Below, one piece after another: positions 45,601 through 56,200 of a stretch of DNA of 64,000 nucleotides (position 1 is the stretch's first letter; every line of letters starts with the position of its first letter). The stretch spans positions 47,303 to 111,302 of the forward strand of contig NC_020179.2 of the NCBI RefSeq assembly GCF_000224145.3. Reading direction: 5' to 3'. The notes beneath the pieces are model-generated. The model saw only the letters and a list, made by a program, of their open reading frames with translations, did not search any database and had not been told where the DNA came from. A program made the translations under genes and the position numbers. The DNA comes from Ciona intestinalis. Its lineage: Eukaryota > Chordata > Ascidiacea > Phlebobranchia > Cionidae.

Positions 45601-48469
45601 CGTTTCTTCGATATTTATTTCCTCCCCTCGTTCAGTTTGCCCTTCTTCGCCTTCCAGTTTCGGCAAACCACTGACAATGCAATTGGTTGGCGCTTATAAA
45701 ACTGACAAAGCTTCCATCTTAACTATTTCAGGAATAAAAACATAGTACTGTGGGGTAAGATGGGATACCGCACCTAAATCCCAATATTTCCTAATCGTGT
45801 TTTGAACAGTTAACAATTAACGTTTTTTTAGAATCGTGGAACTACGGTTATATAATTCTGTGAATGTTCTTCGCGTTTACTGCTAAATAGGACGATAAAG
45901 CGAATAAAAACACGCCCCATCTTACCAAATGTACTATAAATCGTTTAAGTGAAACACCACCTCAACAAAAATGTCATTTTGTAACTAAAAGTATATTTAA
46001 ATACGATAAGCTGTTAGGTATCATATCACGTATACATCAGCTTCTCTCAGCACATCAATAACCCCTAAGTGTTTACACAGATGTGCGGTTGTACGTTTAA
46101 AGTGAGCTTGTGTCGGGAATCCCATTGTGTGGATAACATTGGACGTGACGAGACGCCCAATCGCAAAACTTCCCCTGCTGAATATCATAGCGGATATACT
46201 TTAAATATTCCTGTAACGTTACGCGGTAAGTCTGGGGCGAAGTTTACAAAACAAAACACCCGTGTTATATAACGACTGTCGTTGCCCCACCATACGAGGA
46301 TAAATAAGTTACATACGTGGTAACTCGTAAACAGGCACGAGGTGTATGAAACAGAACACCCGTGTTATAACGACTGTCATTTCCCCGCCATTCGATGATA
46401 GATAGGTAACTCAACTCACTGAATGAATATCTTTGTTCCTCTCCGTTGGATCATGTACTTGTTATTACCCAGTGGTGTGACGTCATCATTCGAGTCCCCG
46501 GACCCTCTTTCGAATGCCGGATTAGAAAAGACACTTCCGGACATTCTTCGTTGCTTTCTTGATGTTGATATTCCGCTGTCTGCGAAACCACTTAGTTGAT
46601 CTGAAAAGATCATATGGTCGCTTAACCATAGCCCCGATTTTTCTGCTATATTGAGAACTAGCCCGACTCAATTTTTCCACTCAGACCCGAACCGAACACG
46701 AAGTGAATGACATTGACCCCCAACTCACAGAAGATTGAGAGCAACACTTCTGAAGCCCTTCCTAACCGCATATCGTTGCTCAACTACCAGTATTGGCCGA
46801 TATTAGACGACCAGTGTTGTGAGTATAAGACCACGCTAGTTTTATTGCTAAATATTATTTTCAAAATTAGTATTTTCACTTCTAGCATTACTGGCAAATA
46901 CACTATAGTATATCAGTATATTGCCCAAAATATTAATATTTTTTTATATCGTTGCCCAAACAATTTATTACAACTAGTATAATTACAAATATGTCCCATT
47001 CCTATACATACTGTAATGCCGAGTAATTAGATCCAAACATTCATAACAAACGAAAATTTTAAAGTTCATTAAAACAGTAATTTAAATTTTGTTTCAGAAT
47101 TTTAGAAAACTTTGGTCATTTTGGCGCCTTTGGCAAAAAACTAAAAAAAAAATTAAAGAATAATTAGTGAGCACCGCTATTTTTTATTGGGTGTACGTAC
47201 ACGTATGCAAAAACATACGAAGGCAAAAATTCAACGTCAGTAATGAAAAAGGTGCACATAGTTTTGTAAATGTTTCTTAAAAATCATTTAAATTTCTTAA
47301 AATTTAATTAAACAGTAGGGTGGGGGGAAACGGGACAGCTTTATCACATAATATTTAAATATTCCAATCGTGCTTTAAACAATTAACAACGGTCTATGAC
47401 AGGGGGGATACGGTTTTATAATTCTCTGAATGATCTTTGTTTACTACCAAATCGAACGAGAAAATAAAAAGAAAGGGTGTCCCATTTCCCCCAACCCTGG
47501 TTTATTGTAATAGAGAGTTAACTAATATTCCCACGCAAACTTACCGATAACTGAAATAGAGTCTCTACGACGCCCTCTCCCGACAAAACTCCAGTTGTTC
47601 AAACTAAGTTCTTCAAAACAATTCGTATCCTCAGTTCTCTCCACCGGAGGATCCGCTTCCTGCTATGATAACAAACATTTATTGGATACGCAGGGAAACT
47701 GATACTGTTATTTCAGTTCTGCCTTTACATAACCAATCTTTTTGTATATTAGGTTGGGGTAAGATGGGATACCGTTAGCACCTAAATCCCATATTTCAAA
47801 GTCGTGTTTTAAAAAATTAATCACTTTTAGAGTCGTTGGGATATGGTTATAGAATTTTGTAAATGTTCTTTGTTTACTACTAAATGGTATACGATAAAAT
47901 AAAAACATAAACCCTCCTACCCCACGATACTATTTGGTAAACAGTAGGGTGAGGGAAGACGGGACACATTTTACCTCTATTTTCTCGCCCCGTTTAGTAG
48001 TAAACAAAGAACATTCAAGAAATTATAAAACTATATCCTTACGACTCCCATTGGCCGTTGTAATGGTTTGAAACACGATCAGGATATTTGGATATTATGT
48101 GCTAAAAGTGTCCCATCTTCTCCCACCCTACTATATATAACTCAACTCTCAGCGACTGCTCAGCATCTGGAAGTTTTATTTAAAGTTCCCCGATATATAT
48201 AAGTATGTCTGTGTATGTTTATGTCCCATTTGACTATGGATTGCGTGCAAAGAAACTAATATTCTTGTTTTTAAATGACTTTTATAGCGCATAAACAATG
48301 TTGTACAAGCATATTGAGGTGTAGCAACGCCGAGGTCATACACCTTTAGTTGTTAATAGTTCCAACATATTTATCAGCAAACGTGATGAAATTTTTACGA
48401 AGTCCCACAACCTCGTAAAAACAAGCTATAAAATACCTCTGCTAGATTTTCGGGCGGGAATTGTTGCAT
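39665..48469 (-). CDS. OTOP: otopetrin-like proton channel, copy C, with extended N-terminus
   Basis: Paralogue of copies A and B. Exons in coding order: 48437-48469, 47545-47659, 46420-46600, 45493-45670, 45048-45204, 44312-about 44519 (5' end in the N gap), 43526-43731, 43153-43185, 42677-42883, 42301-42440, 41459-41707, 40920-41002, 40277-40631, 39665-40132. Phases agree at every junction, giving about 870 residues. The third exon ends YMIQRRGTKIFIQ, the counterpart of exon 1 in A and B, so the first two exons add an N-terminal extension (MQQFPPENLAE, then an acidic and Arg-rich stretch with GRGRRRDS). Family hallmarks: VMHVVATNLSIW, FPFLIEFSLVACCLLYVTW, GWIMSLGYPISDSIQC and FFRMHSAACLFEMWSFA. 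Exons 8 (counted as 42301-42440) and 40920-41002 have the same lengths as in B. The start exon is only 33 nt and was found by phase, so it is less certain than the rest. Confidence 0.9.
40672..40905 (-). repeat. SINE in otopetrin C intron
   Basis: Nearly complete antisense copy: tail from TTATTTATCCTCGCATGGCG, core GGTTGGAGCAATTGCCGTTA and GTGTCTTGCCCAAGGACACA, head fragment ending at ACCTCCAGG. Further copies are at about 41870-42250 and 43255-43490. Confidence 0.85.
41232..41420. mobile_element. MITE copy in otopetrin C intron
   Basis: Complete copy, TAGTAGGGTGGGGGAAAATG to CCATTCTACCCCACCCTACT. It ends less than 40 bp from the donor of the next exon. Confidence 0.9.
44519..44568. other. 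assembly gap, 50 N, at an exon edge
   Basis: The gap begins at the 5' edge of the otopetrin C exon for TM3/TM4. Compared with the 205-nt homologous exon in A and B, only about one or two coding bases are missing. Confidence 0.98.
44586..44774. mobile_element. MITE copy in otopetrin C intron
   Basis: CAGTAGGGTGGGGAAAGATG to TTCCATCTTTCCCCAACCTACTA. Neighbouring partial copies are at about 44117-44275 and 44880-45040. Confidence 0.85.
45743..45937. mobile_element. MITE copy, TAAGATGG subfamily
   Basis: TAGTACTGTGGGGTAAGATG to CCCCATCTTACCAAATGTACTA, in an otopetrin C intron. Confidence 0.8.
47314..47500. mobile_element. MITE copy
   Basis: CAGTAGGGTGGGGGGAAACG to GTGTCCCATTTCCCCCAACC, upstream of the second coding exon of otopetrin C. 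Confidence 0.85.
47750..48132. mobile_element. two MITE copies side by side
   Basis: A copy of the TAAGATGG subfamily (47750-47933) is followed after about 10 bp by a copy of the GAAGATGG subfamily (47943-48132). They lie in the first intron of otopetrin C. Confidence 0.85.
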
Positions 48470-50208
48470 TTTTCTCGTTTGTCAAATGAATGTTTTAAGT
48501 CTCTAAATATCTAGATATAAATATACGCAAAATCACGTTAACTTTTTCTGGATTGAACAAATGGCAACCACTGCTTACTATAGTTAGACCTGATAGTATG
48601 CCACGAACATAGTGCTATAAGTGACCGAGCAAACCACTTGCCGCCCTGCAAAGTTACCTACGGTATGGCATCAACTATCCCATGTAAAAGCAAACTCGTA
48701 AATTTGATGGCCGGCGCAGCCACCAATCGCACAGCGCATAAATCATTCTATCAAACCCATTGACATCCAGATATCGCCCACGCCGTTGTCACGTACCGAA
48801 GTCCAGACCAATAAACAGGTATCATAATACTGCGGGGTAATATGGGATACCGCTGGCACCAAAATCCCATATTTTCCGGTCGTGATTTGAACGGTAAACA
48901 GCGCCATGTTACAGTCGTGAGGGCACGGTTATATATAGATTGGTAAATTAATGTGCATGAAGTTGTCTATGTTAAAACATACAAAGAAATGGTAAACTAT
49001 GGATTGCCAACATCTTATACTTAAACAATTAAATTAAACTTGTTCACACACCTCGTCCCCCTTACAAGTTACCGCGTATTTAACTTTGTGGATGTTGTTT
49101 TTCTTTATGACCAACAACTTATAACCCATTATTGACTGCTCAAGGACAGATATATGCCCATTGTGGTGGCAGCGACGAGCCTTGAACCCGTAAAATGCCG
49201 GCGGTTTACATGACATTGCATTCTTGTATTGGGGTAGCGCGCACGAATTGTGTAATATTTGTTTTGTTTTATGTGCAATAATTATACCAAGTATGCACCG
49301 AATAAACACACCGGAATCACAAAACCACATCCTCACGACTCCAATAGACCGTTGTTAATAATTTAAAACACGATCAGGATATTTGGATATTGTGTGCTAA
49401 AGGTGTTCCATCTTCCCCATCCTACTATATAGTAAGTTATGCTCCGCATGTAATTTACGCACAAACACACATAGCATAACAATTCGGTGAAGATAACGAA
49501 GTTTGTACTAATATGCAAAAACGAAGACGGAAAATACCGATCAGATATCACTGCGTATCGTGGGGTAACAACGCTGTTTTAGAATGGCGAAGTTACGGTT
49601 AAACAATGTGTAAATTTTCTCTTTTTTCCTGTCAAATTGGACGAGAAAATGGGGAAACGAAAACATGTCCCATCCTAATATACGGCGGTTCAAACTCAGA
49701 AGCGATAAGCGCAAATATGTCTCACCAAGTAAACATAAAATATTTTTGATTTTAAGCTTTTATTTCGTTTACACAAACTTGACCGATATCTTACATCACG
49801 TCATGATAATGGTATTCAAGCATATACAAATGTTTGATAAAAACAAAAACACCCTTACCATGAATTGTCATCTTTAATACTATGTGTAAGCGGATGAATT
49901 TTGATTTATTTCACGTTCCAGACGCCACTTGAAACGTCATTTGTTGCTAATTACTTTCCTGTCGTTGTTTTAATTAATTATACACAACTCACTGTGAGTT
50001 TATTGTACGTTGGGTTTAGCAGTCACGCTTTATCTGACACTTTTTCGCAAGTAGTTTTTACCAGGGCGTGTTTTAACGCGTTTTTATCGTGTTTTTGGTC
50101 GTCTTCAATTGTTGTTTTTCTTTTTTATTCTACTTTCGTTATCGCATTGGAAGAAATAGATAGAATTGTTTTTTATAATTTAGCAGAAATTTGTAGGGAA
50201 TATAAAGA
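48470..50208. other. intergenic region between otopetrin C and the oxidase
   Basis: The two genes are transcribed away from each other, so both promoters lie here. Seen in it: a MITE remnant (about 48827-48930), a diverged SINE (about 49030-49200), a MITE right half (about 49330-49430) and another MITE remnant (about 49560-49680). A 103-codon frame at 49901-50212 reaches the oxidase start codon but resembles nothing I recognise. Confidence 0.55.
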
Positions 50209-53200
50209 ATGAAGGATATTCTTCGATTCTTGATTATTTCCTGTGTATTTCACTTCAGTACCCAACAGTGCAACCACACGAACCCGTGTGTAAATTTAAG
50301 AGGTATGTAGCCTACATCTATATATAGTAGGGTGGGGGAAGATGGGACATATTCAGCACATAATATCTAAATATCCCGATCGTGTTTCAAACAATTAACA
50401 ACGGTTTATGGGAGTCATGAGGGTACGGTTTTAAAATTCTTTGAGTGTATACTATCGATCGGGACAAGAAAATAGAATAAAAACGTGTCCCATCTTCCCC
50501 CGCCCTACAGCTAAAATATATATTTAATTCATACTGTATGTTGGGCGCGTTGTTAATTGTTCAAAACACGATTAGAAAATATGAGATTTAGGTGTCAACG
50601 GTAACGTATATTATCCGCGGTTCTATATTTGTTTTCTGTGTATTTTTAGATATTTAAATTACCCGTTTGAACCATTAAACAAAATAAAGGTAACCACAAC
50701 AGCTCTTAAACAGGTTGTTAAAATTGCGCGTTTGCTGAACGTAAATCATAGGGGTGTAAAATAGAACGTTAGGGTTAAATAAGTTTTTAATTTTCTCACC
50801 CCATTTGGTAGTATACAAAGAATAATTACAGAAATATAAAACCATAGACAGGCAACACTAAAAGAGCGTCGTTAATTGAAACACGATCAGAAAATGTGGG
50901 AAATTTTGTTCCTTTTTTTGTCCCATTTACCCCACGTTATTACATGTAATGTCTTCTCTGGTGTTGCAACGCGTGTGTTGATCAATGCGCAAAGACGACA
51001 TTAAAGTACGAGTTATAGGTTCGTGCCACATTACCAATCACGACTTTTGCATGTTTATTTCCACAACTAATATAACGTGCGTGATGTACATTTCCGGTAT
51101 GGCAGAAAATGTACTGCGATTCTAAAATGATCAGATGTTACGTCATCAGAACACCAATTTGTAACGACTGTCGTTTTTCAGCGCCGTAATGCAGTGGTTT
51201 GAGCCTACATTTAACACTATGGTTTTGGGTTCAAGGCTCGTCGCTGCCACCGTTATGGGCTATGTATCTTTGCGCATGACAAATAACCGCAATTGCTCCA
51301 ACCCAGTGGTCACTAATGGGTTTTCTAAATTGTTGCCCATGCAGAAAAAATACAATCACCCACAAAGTTACTTACGTCATAACCCGTGTTATAACGACTG
51401 TCGTTTTCTCGCAAGCGAGAATAGCGCAAGTTACATTCAATATGCTTACAGTATAACAGTAATCTAAATTAAGTTCACCAAACTTAACGATCAAGTCACT
51501 ATACAAATATGATGGAAACGATATAGTGTTTGGCTGGTAGGGTTTGGGCGCTTACATGTTACAAAGTAACTAAAGTTTGAAGAAACTACTTTTTAAGGTG
51601 GAGATGAATTTGAACACCTGGAAGGATTAACCAGCAATTTCTTTGGTAGTTTGAGGGTTACATTAGACGTAGATGTGAACCAATACCAGTACGACTGGTT
51701 AACGGTGTGGAGAAGGACTTACAATGAACGAATGGTGGGACCGACATTGTGGGTTCATCGGGGAGATACATATACATGAAACTGGTAATTACTAAATATA
51801 TATATTATTTATCACCCACAAATTTACATACGTGGTAACTTGTAAGCGGGTAGGAGGTAGGACATGCATGAAACAGAACACCCGTGTTATAACGACTGTA
51901 GTTGCCTCGACGTGCGAGGATAAATAAGTTAAGTTAGTTCGATCATATAAATCATAAACATGTTTGTAGAATAAAAACAATGAACATTTCGAAACCTTAT
52001 ATTAAACAGCATGCAAATAAATTAGGAGTACATATTTAATTTTAATCGCTGTCGTTTTGCTACGAGTCGGCCTTTATATTATATAAGCTAATACTTTTTC
52101 AATGTGAAACGTTGTTTTGTATTGAAATATTTCAAACCTTTTTTAGTAATTTTTTTAACTAAGGCTTTAATTACAGAGAAACAGACTTGGAGCAAACCCA
52201 GTGAATGAAACGGGCCACAACACCCCCCACAAACCTAACACAACCAACATACACACACATGGGTTGCATATTTCACCAAAGGTAAACATGGATCTATGTA
52301 TATATGCAATCAACCACTAAATTTTGATCTGTAAATTTCAGTTCTGTAACACGGTCTGTTATTTATGTTTGTATTTATTTATCACGTTTGCTGTTTTTTT
52401 TTTTAAATTATTCTACAAAATGTTCGCAAAGTAACATACATGGTTATTCGTAATAGGCACGAGGTGTATGAAACAGAATAGGTCTTCCCATACTATAGTA
52501 ACTGACTTTGCTCTGCCAAGCAGAACTGAGTAAGTTTCATTCCTTTATTCATACGTTGTTACATGTAAGCAGGGACAAGGTGTTATAATGACTGTCATTA
52601 CCCTGCCATGCGAGGATAAATAAGCTAACATTCATCCAACTTACCAGGGCAATGCAGACAATGTATTCCTTGAGGTTGGACCAGGACAGAAACAAAGATA
52701 TGTCTTCCACATAGATGAGGACCACGCTACAGGAACCTTTTGGTATCATCCACATTTTCATGGCTCCTCAAATTTTCAGGTTTCAAACATGAAATATAGA
52801 TTTCCTATTGTCAGTAACAGAAAAAAACAATCACCTACAAAGTTACATACATAGTAACTCATAAGTGGACACGAGATGTATGAAACAGAACATCCGTGTT
52901 AAAACGACTGTCGTTGCCCCCTTATGCGAGGATAAACAAGTTACATTCAATCAAGCTCACTTAAGAGCAATATCCTTACATAGTTCAACACCCACGTTTG
53001 TAACCTTTTATCCATAGTGCTTTATCGACTGTCATATTGCTGTTAATTCCCTTTTTTTAATCTTTAAATAATATAATTTTCGCTAATGTCCCGAAAATAA
53101 ATAAATCTAAAGATTTAAGTAATTGTGTTTAGTCGTTATCTTAAAATTTTAGATGTTTTTTATAAGCTTTTACTTAATAAAAGTTTTTATGATGTATATA

Positions 53201-56200
53201 TAAAAGTATTTTAAAGTAAAAATGGCTGTAATAGCTATTCAAAGAAATCTCTCCTTTTCTCTATATCTCTCATTTATTGAAAATAAATAAAATATTGTAT
53301 TGTGTTTTAACTTCCCCAGGTATTGAGTGGTATGGCTGGTATGATAGTTGTACAAGATGAATATTGGGAGTTACCTGAGGAACTGGAGAAGTGTTCTTGT
53401 CCCAACTACTGCGAGAACGACATCCCGTTAGTTATTGCTCCAACTTTACAATACAGTGAAGAATCTATTCCCGTTATGTTTGGGAATCTGCAAAGACAAA
53501 TTCAAGATTACCCAGAATTTAGGTGAATATTAAATTTCGTTTTATTTATCTTCTTAAAGTAAACATCATATCATTTAAAATACCAGGTAAGAAAAATCAA
53601 CAGAAAAATAACAGTGGTTAAAACATGTATGGATAAAAGCTGTTGGGAAGAGGGTTATTTAAAAACTGGGGGATCTAAGACAGAGTTGTTCCGTTACCCA
53701 AACACCCAAGTCTTTCATGCAACTAGTGTCACTATTAACAGGATACAAATATCCTTTGTTAATTTACTGCTTTAAAATATAATAATTTAAAACATAAGTA
53801 TTTTTATATAAATTTCAAATATCTTCATTCAAGACATGACCAATATGTTCTTTCTGATGGCTCAACACTTGCTGAATGGATGATGGATCCCATGAACGGG
53901 ATGAATTATTTTACAGTGAACGGACAACTTCATCCCAACATGACATTCACTGCGGGAACAATGAAGCGATTAAGGTGACATGTGGTTCTGTACCCGTGTA
54001 TGTACTACCACTGTGCCGAGGTGGATGTCATATACTCGGCATGTGGTATAGTGGTTAGCATGCTTTCTTCTAGCCCAGAGTTTACCCACTACTTATGTAT
54101 GCAGCCATTTGTTATCTGAAATGTATTTGACCAATTACCCTGCCAATTTGTGGATAAATAATATCGCTTTGTTCAATGTTTTTTTAAAACGTCGAAGAAA
54201 TAGAAAAAACTAAACACATTATGAACAAAATTAAATCCGATTATATATTATTATATATAATTTATGTTAAGTAAAAAAAAAATTGTTTTATGCCTTGCCA
54301 GTTACCATTATAATATATAAGTTCTACAGTTACCATTATAATAGATATGTTATATTACTTAATGAACAGAATGGTGAATGCCGGCGGCGCGCATGCGTTG
54401 GAGCTTGAGGTTCGTACTATATCAGGTTCACCATGCGAATGGAGGGAAATTGCTCTCGACGGAGTTTATTTGAAACAACCAAGATTCCCGCGTGCGAACC
54501 AAACCCTGATCCTACCAGGTGGAAGAGTTGATTGGATGATCAAGTGTGGAGTGGGAGAACACCAGGTATTGGGATCTTTATTACAAATTTGTTTAGTAAA
54601 TACGTTTGAAAACCATAGCGAAGATCATATTACTTAAACGTAAAAGAGAACATCAAAACGACAGTCGTTAAAATATTTTTATGGTAAAACACATTTATAT
54701 TTAATTAGAAAAAAGAAACGCGGTCGTTATATCTACCGGACAAACAATGAGCTATTTATATTAAATTAGTTCTAAGTTAGACTTTTAACAAATATAAACT
54801 TGCCATGTTAACTATATGTTTCATCATTTTACTTCCAGATATTTTCGTCAGTAAATCCACACAATAAATAGTGGGCTAGAATCAACTTTTGTCCATAGGG
54901 TATTATAGCATGAGCAGAAGGTTTGATTTCTGAACATTTAATTGTGTTTTTACTTTCAGCTCTTTTCGTCAGTGAAGCCACAGAACAACCCATCAATGGC
55001 CATGTTCGATCGATTCAATGGTTTAATCGCCACCATACATGTAGAAGCAAACGACGCACCTACATGGGATTTCCCATCTAACCTGCCGCAGTTACCAAGC
55101 AACTATCCAGATCTAACTGCAACGGAACAAAACGTCAGGAAATATATCTATGAGTTCGGCCCCGAACATACAATAAATAGAGAGTTGTTTCCTGCTGACA
55201 CATCTACACAAATCAGGTATAAACACAACATTCTTATTCTTTTATATGACTAACTGAAAGTTAATATGTTTGAACCTAAGCGTTTTTCAAAGACTGCCAT
55301 TTGTTGTTGTATTTTTTCCTTTAACTATTCCTTTCATAAAACTAAATAGATGTAAACATGTTTTAACAATAAGTATGTTGAAACAACTGTCGTTTTGTTG
55401 CTATATTTTGTCTTTTGTCGTTTTTACTATTTCTTTCATAAAACTGATCAAATGTAAACGTGTTTTTAACAATAAGCGTGCACTATCGACTGTCGTTTGG
55501 CGCTATATCCTGTCTTTTCGTTTTATCTTTTTATAATCTGCGCTGCAGTAATTGAAGAGGAGACACAAAAAGATGTTATGCCCCATTATCAAATATAACA
55601 TGTTGTATTTGATTATCAACATTAAATTAACTGATACCATTTTTCTTAAGGCACAAGATGAGGTTGCGTGAGGTACAAGAATGGCATATTATTAACATGA
55701 GCCCTTTCCTGTTGCATCCATTACATATCCACGTCAACCATTTCCAGGTAATAACACTAAATATGTTCATTAAGTTACCAATGATTTTATTTAAATAAGA
55801 CTGACAATACAATCTTGGGCAAAATAAATATTTCTTACTATATGAGCAGCAGATTATTGTCAGAACTGCGGAATTTATCAAGTTATTAAAATAGCAATGT
55901 TTTCCTGTTACACTATAGCTTAATTGTATTCTCCAAAAGATATAAATTCGTCAAAAATGGCATCATCAGTCTCTTATTCGAGAATCAGTATTTTGTAAGC
56001 GGTCTTTTTAATTAGTGTATGTCCGCTATGTCCACAATATTCGCTTATGTAGTAAATATTGTGGACATGCACTAATTAAAAGAGACCCTTTCGTAAGTGC
56101 TAGGAAATAGGAAACAAACAAGAATAAAGTCCAACAAATTGTATAATAAAAGATATATACTTCGCCTAAATTGAATTTTCAGTCTTTTATTCACTTCTAA

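Noticed and set aside
46707-46982. 91-codon plus-strand frame
   Set aside because: Lies in an intron of otopetrin C, very AT-rich, no similarity recognised and no phased neighbours.
49901-50212. 103-codon hydrophobic frame upstream of the oxidase
   Set aside because: No recognisable family and low-complexity AT-rich codons; its end overlaps the oxidase ATG, so it is more likely 5' flanking DNA.
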